Below the pieces are notes generated by a model. That model saw only the letters and a list, made by a program, of their open reading frames with translations, did no database searches and was not told where the DNA came from. The translations under genes were made by a program, and so were the position numbers. Shown piece after piece: positions 25,542-33,098 of a DNA stretch of 33,958 nt; position 1 is the first letter of the stretch, and each line of letters begins with the position of its first letter. Origin of the DNA: an uncultured Clostridium sp. (GTDB lineage Bacteria > Bacillota > Clostridia > TANB77 > CAG-508). The stretch is taken from NCBI GenBank assembly GCA_947573555.1, contig CANPFO010000012.1, positions 1 to 33,958 of the forward strand. The letters are read 5' to 3'.

Positions 25542-26099
25542 TTACCTTCTTCTAAAGCATCCAGAAAAGCTACCAGCATTACCACAATTGTTTGGAAAAA
25601 CATTTGCTCTAACAGCAATTCCATCTGTTGAAGTATTACAATTGCAATCACATCTTCCATTATTATTGTTATTATTTCTTCCACAAGTTGTATTTATTGT
25701 TAATAACTCATTCTCAGTTCCATTACATCCATTACTACTAATTGTTAACAAATTGCTATTATCATTATTTGAACAATTGCCATTTATTGTTAGCAATTGA
25801 GTTTCATTATTATCTCCGTTGCATCCACATCTTTTCTTCTTACAACAACATTCTCTACAATCTAACTCACGCAATATCCTACAAATAAAGTTTACTATTG
25901 CAGCTGTTATAAAAGCTATTATAGTATATACTATTGTTGCAACTAATAATATTAAGTCTCCTATTGCAAATGTAACCACTAAGAATATAGCGAATATTAC
26001 CGCAGCAACTAAAAAAGGGCATTTAAAAATCTTCTGTAATGCTATTGATACTATTATTACTGCTATTGGTAAAGCAAAAAATATAAGTAAAGTATTCAT
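25542..26099 (-). CDS. DUF2651-like membrane protein with Asn/Cys-rich tail
   Basis: The 185-residue protein has a hydrophobic N-terminal half with two or three membrane segments (about residues 1-70: MNTLLIFFALPIAVIIVSIA...). A cysteine-rich turn follows (CRECCCKKKRCGC), then an Asn- and Cys-rich low-complexity tail with three imperfect copies of an LLTI unit. The N-terminal half resembles small DUF2651-type membrane proteins of Clostridia; this call is moderate. The tail has 17 or so cysteines in about 105 residues and could bind metal or be cross-linked. Function is unknown. Confidence 0.65.
   Translation of the reverse strand: MNTLLIFFALPIAVIIVSIALQKIFKCPFLVAAVIFAIFLVVTFAIGDLILLVATIVYTIIAFITAAIVNFICRILRELDCRECCCKKKRCGCNGDNNETQLLTINGNCSNNDNSNLLTISSNGCNGTENELLTINTTCGRNNNNNNGRCDCNCNTSTDGIAVRANVFPNNCGNAGSFSGCFRRR
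25671..25808 (-). repeat. Three imperfect 16-residue tandem repeats in the DUF2651-like gene
   Basis: Codons 98-143 encode three units: QLLTINGNC, NLLTISSNGC and ELLTINTTC, each flanked by Asn-rich spacers. The repeated DNA word on the plus strand is around TTGTTAACAA/GTTAATAA. An RN6GRCDCNCN stretch follows. Confidence 0.7.
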
Positions 26100-26153
26100 A
26101 TTTTTTCTCCTTCTTACTTTTTACTATATTTTATGCAATTTACACATATATGG

Positions 26154-26898
26154 TTACATATCATATTCTACATCAACTAAATATAAGCCATTTGGTGGTA
26201 ATGTTTTACCAGCTAAATTTCTATCTTTTGAACCTATTATGTTTGGTATACTATCTGGACAAATTCTTTCTAATCCTACTTCTACCAAAGTACCAGAAAT
26301 TATTCTAACCATATTATACAAAAAACCATTTCCAGTTAATTCTATATATATTCTGCTATTTAGCATTTCTATTAATCTAGCATTATAAATTGTTCTAACA
26401 CTACTCTTGCTACTAGTTCCACTAGCTTTAAAAGCTTTAAAATCGTGTTCTCCTACAAAATGTTTTATAGCTTTTTTCATTTTTTCTGTATTCAATTTCT
26501 GTGGTATATGTGTTTCTAAATTTCTATATATAGCAGAACTAAACTCTGAATTATTAATTATATATCTATACGTTTTCCTTTTACAAGATAACCTCGCATG
26601 AAATTTTTCATTTACTTCTTCTGCTGATTTTATTCTAATTGACTGTTTTAAATTAGAATTCAATGCAATAGATATTTTCTCAATCGGAATATTACTATTA
26701 GTCTTAAAATTAGCAACTTGTCCAAGAGCATGCACCCCTGCATCAGTTCTCCCTGAAGCATTTAATTCCACATCTTCTCCTGTTATTATCTTTATTGCTT
26801 GCTCTATTGTTCCTTGAATATTTAATTTATTTGGCTGTTTTTGCCACCCGATTAAAATCTTTTCCGTCATATTCTATAGTTAATTTTATGTTTCTCAT
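26154..26898 (-). CDS. truA: tRNA pseudouridine(38-40) synthase TruA with in-frame CGG +1 frameshift
   Basis: TruA modifies U38-U40 in tRNA anticodon stems. The gene starts at the ATG at 26898 (GAGGG site) with MRNIKLTIEYDGKDFN, the conserved first strand of the family. Codon 17 is CGG (26848-26850), and the zero frame stops seven codons later. Skipping the C at 26850 gives GWQKQPNKLNIQGTIEQA, including the invariant GWQ, and then the full domain with GRTDAGVHALG (catalytic D52), about 247 residues in total. An internal ATG at 26870 in the second frame could start a shortened protein (MTEKILIGWQ), but it lacks the first strand and has no ribosome site of note. No other defect is seen. Confidence 0.92.
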
Positions 26899-26936
26899 AT
26901 TTAACCCTCAAATTTTAAAAGCCACTTAATAACCAA

Positions 26937-26971
26937 TGCTGTCAACTATCTTATAATACAGTTGACAGCAT
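26937..26971. other. 12-bp hairpin between cdaA and truA
   Basis: ATGCTGTCAACT (26937-26948) pairs perfectly with AGTTGACAGCAT (26960-26971), with flanking AACC/GGTT able to extend it. There is no T tract on either strand, so it may be a weak terminator, a processing site or an operator-like palindrome downstream of cdaA. Confidence 0.5.
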
Positions 26972-26988
26972 AAGGTTAATTGTGTCTT

Positions 26989-27906
26989 TTATTTTTCTCC
27001 ATTCTTTTTATTAAATTTCTGTTTAAACTTAGAAATCGTTCCACTATTATTAATATTTTTTTCTGCAAATCTTTTTGTAATAATATTACTTATTAATATT
27101 TTCTTTAATACATCTTCCCTTACATCAGCAATTAATGTTCCATCTTTAGCAACTGACATTTTTCCAGTTTCCTCTGATACAACAACTACTATACTATCTG
27201 ATTGTTTTGAAATTCCTATTGCGGCTCTATGTCTAGTACCCAATTCCTTTGAAATATCTAAATCATCTGCTAAAGGCAAAACACATGCAGCAGCCGCTAT
27301 TTTATTATTACTTATTACAACAGCTCCATCATGCAAAGGAGTCTTAGGTTGAAATATATTTACTAATAATTGTGGTGATACTTCTGAATTCATTGGCACA
27401 CCAGTTGAAATTATATCTTGTATATTAATATCTCTTTCTATAACTATTAAAGCTCCTGTCTTAGTTTTAGAAAGTTCTGTAGCTGCAATTACTACCTTAT
27501 ATATATCTTCTTTAGTTTTTGTTGCAATATCACTATCTAGTCCAAAAAATCTAGTAAATTTATTTGTTCCTAATTGTTCTAATGCTCTTCTTAGTTCTGG
27601 CTGGAATATAACAATTATGGCAATTACTCCCCAATTCATAATTCCAGTTAAGATAGAATTCAATATATTTAAATTTAATAATCCACTTATCCATGTTGCT
27701 ATAATAAAAAATGCTATTCCTTTTATTAATTGCCAAGCTCTTGATTCTTTTACTATTTTTATAAAACAATATAATAAAAATAGAACTATAACAATATCCA
27801 AAATTGTTGTAACTAAATTAAATGGATTTTGACCTAAATTTTGAAATCCTTTTAATATATTTTTATTATATGCATTTATCCAATTATTACCTACTGCGTT
27901 TCCCAT
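26989..27906 (-). CDS. cdaA: Diadenylate cyclase CdaA
   Basis: CdaA makes the second messenger c-di-AMP from two ATP. The 305-residue protein has three membrane segments (about residues 30-105) and a DAC domain with the catalytic PLHDGAVVI (about 213-221) and GTRHRAAIG (about 245-253). The following SDSIVVVVSEETGKMSVAKDG is typical too. Start is the ATG at 27906 with a GAAGGTG site. The usual partner genes cdaR (YbbR) and glmM are absent; a 44-residue membrane protein lies upstream and truA downstream on the same strand. Confidence 0.95.
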   Translation of the reverse strand: MGNAVGNNWINAYNKNILKGFQNLGQNPFNLVTTILDIVIVLFLLYCFIKIVKESRAWQLIKGIAFFIIATWISGLLNLNILNSILTGIMNWGVIAIIVIFQPELRRALEQLGTNKFTRFFGLDSDIATKTKEDIYKVVIAATELSKTKTGALIVIERDINIQDIISTGVPMNSEVSPQLLVNIFQPKTPLHDGAVVISNNKIAAAACVLPLADDLDISKELGTRHRAAIGISKQSDSIVVVVSEETGKMSVAKDGTLIADVREDVLKKILISNIITKRFAEKNINNSGTISKFKQKFNKKNGEK

Positions 27907-27923
27907 ATTACACCTTCTTCTTT

Positions 27924-28058
27924 TTATATTAATGCATATATCAATGAAGCAGTTACCGAAAATACTGTTAAGCAAGCTAATATTCCTGCCATTATTTTTA
28001 CAAAAATTTGTCCTTTATCAATTCTTTTAGTTTCTTTTACTTCTTTATTTTTTTTCAT
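27924..28058 (-). CDS. 44-residue single-span membrane protein before cdaA
   Basis: A GGAGGG site precedes the ATG at 28058. The peptide begins MKKNKEVKETKRIDKGQIFVK and ends with one hydrophobic span (IMAGILACLTVFSVTASLIYALI). It lies 17 bases before cdaA and is probably co-transcribed and co-translated with it. I recall similar small proteins beside cdaA in Clostridia, but cannot give a name or role; regulation or assembly of CdaA in the membrane is a guess. Confidence 0.7.
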   Translation of the reverse strand: MKKNKEVKETKRIDKGQIFVKIMAGILACLTVFSVTASLIYALI

Positions 28059-28136
28059 ATGCTTTTCCCTCCATTTTTATACTATATCTATTATAACACT
28101 ATATTATAAAAATTTTCAATGCTTTATTAAATTTAT

Positions 28137-28166
28137 TAAAAAAGAAGACTATTACTAGTCTTCTTC
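28137..28166 (-). terminator. Terminator of hup
   Basis: On the minus strand AAGAAGACTA, a short loop and TAGTCTTCTT followed by T's form an intrinsic terminator about 30 bases after the hup stop codon. Confidence 0.85.
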
Positions 28167-28194
28167 ATATGAATTCATATATTTATATTTACAA

Positions 28195-28476
28195 TTATTT
28201 ATTATTATTTACTAAATCTTTTAATGCTTTACCAGCTTTGAATACTGGAGCTTTAGATGCAGGTATTTTGATTTCTTCTTTAGTTTGTGGGTTTCTTCCT
28301 TTTCTAGCAGCTCTCTTTCTTACTTCAAAAGAACCAAATCCAACTAATTGAACTTTATCCCCTTTTTCTAGTGCTTCTGTTACTGTTGCAACAAATGCGT
28401 TAACTAATTCTTCAGCTGCTTTTTTTGTTACTCCTGTTTTTGCAGCTATTGCTGCTACTAATTCAGCTTTGTTCAT
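28195..28476 (-). CDS. hup: DNA-binding protein HU
   Basis: This 93-residue HU-family protein is a dimeric nucleoid protein that bends [31 protein letters not shown] is the helical dimer part, and [43 protein letters not shown] is the DNA-binding beta arm with the hallmark RNP sequence. Length and sequence are standard. An ATAGGAGG site precedes the ATG. The 109-base gap before it (28477-28585) contains a long-range TTTTATCG/CGATAAAA inverted pair (28511-28518 with 28565-28572) of unknown meaning. Confidence 0.97.
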   Translation of the reverse strand: MNKAELVAAIAAKTGVTKKAAEELVNAFVATVTEALEKGDKVQLVGFGSFEVRKRAARKGRNPQTKEEIKIPASKAPVFKAGKALKDLVNNNK

Positions 28477-28585
28477 TTAAATTACCTCCTATAAGTTCTA
28501 ATTTATGTACTTTTATCGCCTGAACCTAGCAATAACTGTACTAATATGACTATTCGCCAACTTTCGATAAAATCCTTCTTTTTTT

Positions 28586-30233
28586 CTAATAAATTTTAAA
28601 TTTTTCTAGAACTTTAACAATTTTATTTCCAGCAGGCATCATTCCAAATTCTTCTTTTGTAAAAATTCTTAATACTAAAACTGATAATATATACATTATA
28701 ACAGCCACAAGTATTGCTATTATTGTAGCCAATCTTTCAATTATTATTCCACTTAATACAAAATATACAAAATATGAACATATAGACATAATTGTAGTTG
28801 CAATAATAGGTTTCAAAACAAATTTTGAAAATGTCAAATTTAATTTGATATTTTTTCGTAAAGCTGTAAATGCAATTAAAAACGCTACAAAATGACATGC
28901 AACAGAACCTATTGCTGCACCATATACTCCAATATTAGGATTTGGAATTAAAGTTATATTCAAAATAAATTTAACTACTACTCCTATTGCCAAAGATATA
29001 GTAGGTAACATTAATTTTCCATATCCTTGTAATACACCATTTATTGTCTGGTCTAAAATTGTAAAAATTGTAGCAAGCGAAGATATTTGTAATATTAAAG
29101 CTCCATTATTTGCATTTGGAAATAGTAAATTTAATATTGGTCCGTGCAAATATTACCATTCCAACTGTACATGGCAACCCAATTAACATTGAAACTAATA
29201 ATGAAAATGATGTTTTCTCTCTTATTGTCTTCTTATCTCTCTTAGCTCTAGCAGCTGATATAGCTGGTACTAAAGCTGTTGCAAAGGCTACATTTATTGC
29301 TAATGGTAATGAAGTTAATGTATCTACTTTACCACCTAGAATTCCATATAAAGCAGTTGCTTGGTCTTCAGACATAAAATTCTTTAAGTTTCTAACAACT
29401 GTAAATGAATCAACATTTTTATTTATAGAAGACATTATTGCTGTTAATGTTATTGGTATTGATACAAGTAAAATTCTCTTTACTATTTTAGAAACTCTTT
29501 CATATTTATAGTTAACAGTATTTTTAATTTCAGAAGCTATTTCTTTTCTTTCACTTCTATAATATAAAACTAAATAACTAAAACCTAAAAATGTTGCTAA
29601 AGTTGTTGCTAAATTTGCCCCCGCTGCCATCCACTGTGTTGAAACATTTGATAATATAGCTACTATTTCAACAACTATAATTGTAAGTAAAGTTTTAAAC
29701 ACTTGCTCTAAAGATTGTGATTTAGCACCTACACTTATTTTTTGTCTTCCATTAAAATATCCTCTCATAACAGAAGCTACTGTAACAAAGAATATTGCTG
29801 GTGATAATGCAACTAATGTCATTTCTGCCTCTGGTATTTGAAGCCAATTTAATGCAATTGTGTGTGCTCCAAAAAATAATAATAAACTTCCTGCTAATCC
29901 AATTAATGAAAATGTTGCAAATGCAATTTTAAAAATTCTATGTGCACCTTTATTGTCTCCTACTGCAACCCTCTCAGAAACTAACTTTGATATTGCACTT
30001 GGAACCCCTATTGAAGAAACTGTTAACAATAATGCATATATCTGATATCCACTTGCACAGATTCCATTTCCTTTATCTCCAAAATTTTCTCTATTTGTTA
30101 AATAAAGTGTATATACTAGCCCTAATATTTTTATTAATACTTGTGAAAACATCAATGTTAGTACACCTTGCATAAATCCTTCTTTTTTCTTTTCCATACT
30201 ATGCTTGCCTTTTTTAGCACTTATTTTTATCAT
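28586..30233 (-). CDS. spoVB: SpoVB/MurJ-like lipid flippase with in-frame CGG +1 frameshift
   Basis: This polysaccharide-biosynthesis flippase of the MOP superfamily (SpoVB/MurJ-like) moves lipid-linked cell-wall or cortex precursors across the membrane. About 14 helices are seen over the reconstructed 548 residues; the first, GFMQGVLTLMFSQVLIKILG, is typical of SpoVB. Codon 364 is CGG (29142-29144), after which the zero frame stops within eleven codons. Skipping the C at 29144 gives GPILNLLFPNANNGA and the full remaining six helices, ending at 28586. An AAAGGAATG site precedes the ATG at 30233. The sporulation genes in this window support SpoVB, but a MurJ role is also possible. Confidence 0.85.
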
Positions 30234-30423
30234 TTTTTATCATTCCTTTCGCTTTGCTTATAAGAATTTTTATTTTTCTAATTTAAGGCTTATAATTAAT
30301 ATCTACTACTAATAATTACTATTTAAAACTATTAATTATTATGCAAGATAAACGATTTCTTTTTTATATTATAATTTTTATTTAAATTTTTATCAATAGT
30401 TTTCATAATTTTTCCAAAAGTCA

Positions 30424-30452
30424 TTGACAAATTGCCATTTTTGTAATAAAAT
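30424..30452 (+). promoter_or_regulatory. SigA-type promoter of rplM-rpsI
   Basis: TTGACA (30424-30429), a 17-base spacer and TAAAAT (30447-30452) lie about 110 bases before the rplM ATG. The leader of roughly 100 bases contains TCTCCCCGGTAG, unusually GC-rich for this region, but I cannot fold it into a known ribosomal-protein leader. The bases 30234-30423 hold nothing I can identify. Confidence 0.75.
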
Positions 30453-30560
30453 ATTTAAGCAATAATGATAATATGATTTAAATATAAACTTCTCCCCGGT
30501 AGTTTAATTTAAATTTCATATATAAATATATAAATTAAAAAATAGGAGGGTATTATTACC

Positions 30561-30998
30561 ATGAATAATACAACATATAGCCCAAAAAAGGCTGAAATAG
30601 AAAGCAAATGGTACATAATTGATGCAGCAAATAAACCATTAGGTAGAGTTGCAACAGAAGCTGCTAAATTATTAAGAGGAAAACACAAACCAACATTTAC
30701 ACCTAACATAGATACAGGTGACCACGTTATCGTATTAAATGTAAAAGATATCGTTTTAACAGGAAATAAATTAGACCAAAAAATGTATAGACATCATTCA
30801 GGATATATTGGTGGAATGAAAGAAACACCTGCAAGAGTTATGTTAGAAAAAAATCCAGAAAAAGCTATAACATTAGCTATTAAAGGAATGTTACCACATA
30901 ATTCTTTAGGAAGAGCTCAATTAAAGAAATTAAGAGTTTATGCAGGAAGCGAACATGAAAATCAAGCACAAAAACCAGAAATATGGGAGGTAAAATAA
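30561..30998 (+). CDS. rplM: 50S ribosomal protein L13
   Basis: The 145-residue large-subunit protein L13 has [46 protein letters not shown] at the start, then [10 protein letters not shown] and the C-terminal [25 protein letters not shown], all family hallmarks. GGAGGG precedes the ATG. It forms the usual operon with rpsI, which starts one base after its stop codon. Confidence 0.99.
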   Translation: MNNTTYSPKKAEIESKWYIIDAANKPLGRVATEAAKLLRGKHKPTFTPNIDTGDHVIVLNVKDIVLTGNKLDQKMYRHHSGYIGGMKETPARVMLEKNPEKAITLAIKGMLPHNSLGRAQLKKLRVYAGSEHENQAQKPEIWEVK

Positions 30999-30999
30999 C

Positions 31000-31401
31000 A
31001 TGGCTAAATCAGAGAAAATAGCTTACTGTGGTACAGGTAGAAGAAAATCTTCAATTGCTAGAGTAAGATTAGTAGAAGGATCTGGAAAAATAACAATTAA
31101 TGGTAAAACTATTGATGAATTTTTTGGATTAGAAACTTTAAAAGTTATAGTTAAACAACCACTTACAGTTACAAATACATTAGACAAATACGATGTTATT
31201 TGTACAGTTCAAGGTGGAGGATTTACAGGTCAAGCTGGAGCAATCAGACATGGTATTGCTAGAGCTTTAAATGAAGCAAATATTGAATATAGACCTGCTT
31301 TAAAAACAAACGGATTCTTAACAAGAGATTCTCGTATGAAAGAAAGAAAAAAATACGGTCTTAAAAAAGCTAGAAAAGCTCCACAATTTAGTAAGAGATA
31401 A
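31000..31401 (+). CDS. rpsI: 30S ribosomal protein S9
   Basis: The 133-residue small-subunit protein S9 has [28 protein letters not shown] at the start and the conserved basic tail [27 protein letters not shown] at the end, whose last residues reach the P-site tRNA. Its ribosome site GGGAGG lies inside the end of rplM. The 3' end is a known type of integration target for tyrosine-recombinase elements, and an int gene faces it 182 bases downstream. Confidence 0.99.
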   Translation: MAKSEKIAYCGTGRRKSSIARVRLVEGSGKITINGKTIDEFFGLETLKVIVKQPLTVTNTLDKYDVICTVQGGGFTGQAGAIRHGIARALNEANIEYRPALKTNGFLTRDSRMKERKKYGLKKARKAPQFSKR

Positions 31402-31439
31402 TTACAATGGTATTTTGGAGAATATAGAAACACTTACAG

Positions 31440-31477
31440 AAAGGTTACTTTGGTTAGAGAGAGTAACCTTTCCTTTA
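31440..31477 (+). terminator. Terminator of rplM-rpsI
   Basis: AAAGGTTACT (31440-31449) pairs with AGTAACCTTT (31462-31471) and is followed by CCTTTATTTT. It ends the ribosomal operon 39 bases after the rpsI stop codon. The stem also has the look of a site that a facing integrase region would follow. Confidence 0.8.
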
Positions 31478-31525
31478 TTTTATAAACTCTCATAAAAACC
31501 ATAAAAATGTAATAAAATCTACTCT

Positions 31526-31570
31526 ATAATATACACACAATATACATACAATATACAAATACAATATACA
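31526..31570. repeat. Short direct repeats next to int (candidate arm-type sites)
   Basis: ACAATATACA occurs three times (31537-31546, 31548-31557, 31561-31570), preceded by a one-mismatch copy ATAATATACA (31526-31535). The starts are 11, 11 and 13 bases apart, close to the helical repeat, and the array ends 14 bases before the end of int. Tn916-type integrases bind such short direct repeats near the element ends. Confidence 0.55.
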
Positions 31571-31583
31571 AAAAAGCAATAGT

Positions 31584-32615
31584 CTAAATTAAGGCTATTG
31601 CTTCTTTTAAATCTTCTAATGTCTTATGAGTATAGACACCATCTGTTATGTCTGGAGCAGAATGTCCTATTATTCTCTTTGTTGCTAATTTATTAGCATT
31701 TGCTCTATCCATTAAACTTGCAAAAGTGTGTCGACAATCGTGGGGTCTATGTTTCATTTCTAATTGTTCTATAATATTATCCCATTTTTCTCTACGATAG
31801 TTACTATATTGCATTTGATTTCCTTTAAAATTAGTAATCAAATATTCTTTATCCTTATTTTTCTCATAATATCTTCTAATATAAGGTTCAATTTTGGAAT
31901 TTATAGGAATTGTACGATTAATTCCAGCCTTTGTTTTAAGTCCACCTATCATATATCCCTCGTCTAAATGCACATTTTCAATTTTTATGTCTAATAGTTC
32001 TCCTACACGAAGTCCACTAAAAATCATTATTAAAACTGTATCAACAAATTCTAATTTATCAACATTATCAAATAATTTTTGTATTTCTTCTTCTGTAAAT
32101 GGAGTTCTATTAATTTTTCCCTCACGTTGTCCTACATCAACATATTGTGAATAATCTTTGTCAACAATATCATTTTTCATTGCAAATTTAAACATTAATC
32201 TAAATAATGTTTTTATCATTGCTCTTGTTGGGTGTGCCATACCAGAGTCATCAATAACACCTTGAAGATGTGTAAGTCTAATATCTTTAAATCTTGTTTT
32301 ATATAAACATTTGCAATATTTCCTGAAACAATTACTATAATTTTCAATAGCACTATCACTTACTCTTGGAAAATGTTCCTTTGTCATTTTTTTATAAACC
32401 TCCTCAAATGTTATTGTCTCTCTTGTTATGTCATAAGGACTTGATTGATAATCGCTTAAAGCTATCATTGCTTGTTCTTTTTTCTCAAAATAACCTAAAT
32501 ACATATATATTTGTTTGCCCTCATCTGTAAATCCTTTTGTTAATCTTACTTGATAGGGACGACGTCTATTTCCTTTTAATTTTATAATTGAGCCATATCC
32601 ACTAGGCATTCTCAT
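31584..32615 (-). CDS. int: Tyrosine recombinase (integrase)
   Basis: The 343-residue site-specific integrase has an N-terminal arm-binding region (GYGSIIKLKGNRRRPYQVRLTKGFTDEGKQIYMYLG), a SAM-like core-binding domain (about residues 65-165) and a catalytic domain. The catalytic residues are visible: Arg in FSGLRVGELLDI, HxxR in HDCRHTFASLM, His in IIGHSAPDITDGVYTHKT, and the nucleophile Tyr in the same block. An AAGGAGG site precedes the ATG. It should excise and insert the element with the adjacent Xis, probably at the 3' end of rpsI. Confidence 0.95.
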   Translation of the reverse strand: MRMPSGYGSIIKLKGNRRRPYQVRLTKGFTDEGKQIYMYLGYFEKKEQAMIALSDYQSSPYDITRETITFEEVYKKMTKEHFPRVSDSAIENYSNCFRKYCKCLYKTRFKDIRLTHLQGVIDDSGMAHPTRAMIKTLFRLMFKFAMKNDIVDKDYSQYVDVGQREGKINRTPFTEEEIQKLFDNVDKLEFVDTVLIMIFSGLRVGELLDIKIENVHLDEGYMIGGLKTKAGINRTIPINSKIEPYIRRYYEKNKDKEYLITNFKGNQMQYSNYRREKWDNIIEQLEMKHRPHDCRHTFASLMDRANANKLATKRIIGHSAPDITDGVYTHKTLEDLKEAIALI

Positions 32616-32654
32616 ATTTTATAACCTCCTTTTCAAATAAGGAAACAAACTATA

Positions 32655-32882
32655 TTATGTTAATTTTAAATCTTCATTTGTTTCTTTGTAAACGGTTGTT
32701 CCTAAATATTCCTCAAAAAGTTTAGGCGATATATGATAAGAATATTTTGATTTTCCATCAAGTTTGATAGCCACTCCAAAAGGTAACAACCCTCTTTGTA
32801 GACCTATTCGTACAAACATTTCACTTTTTTTCATTAGTTTAGCAGCCTCTTGAACTGTTATATTTCCTTTTTCAATATTCAT
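32655..32882 (-). CDS. xis: Excisionase-like DNA-binding protein
   Basis: This 75-residue winged-helix protein of the MerR/Xis type has NITVQEAAKLMKKSEMFVRIGLQRGLLPFGVAIKLDGKSKYSYHISPKLFEEYLG. The helix-turn-helix and wing resemble small excisionases that sit just upstream of integrase genes in Tn916-like elements. AAAGGAG precedes the ATG. It starts 39 bases before int on the same strand and likely directs excision and regulates int. A small inverted repeat TCGTTTCT/AGAAACGA (32887-32894 with 32908-32915) overlaps its ribosome site and may act as an operator. Confidence 0.85.
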   Translation of the reverse strand: MNIEKGNITVQEAAKLMKKSEMFVRIGLQRGLLPFGVAIKLDGKSKYSYHISPKLFEEYLGTTVYKETNEDLKLT

Positions 32883-33098
32883 TTTTTCGTTTCTCCTTTT
32901 TATTAGAAGAAACGAGAATGCTTTTATTTTTTCATTTCTTATTTCATCACTATTATTATATTTATTTCGTCTTTTTTAACGTCAATGGTCATCTCGTTAA
33001 TTCTTTTTTATTTTTTTTATATAAATATATATAAATTGTTGTTAATTTTTATCTTTTTCCCTTTATTTTTATATACTTTTTTAACTTTTATCTTGTTA

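Noticed and set aside
26154..26870. truA starting at the internal ATG 26870
   Set aside because: That start drops the conserved first strand (RNIKLTIEYDG), which is encoded just upstream with its own ribosome site.
31526..31570. Repeated ACAATATACA as a possible CRISPR array
   Set aside because: Units are ten bases with one to three bases between; no spacers and no cas genes. Integrase arm sites fit better.
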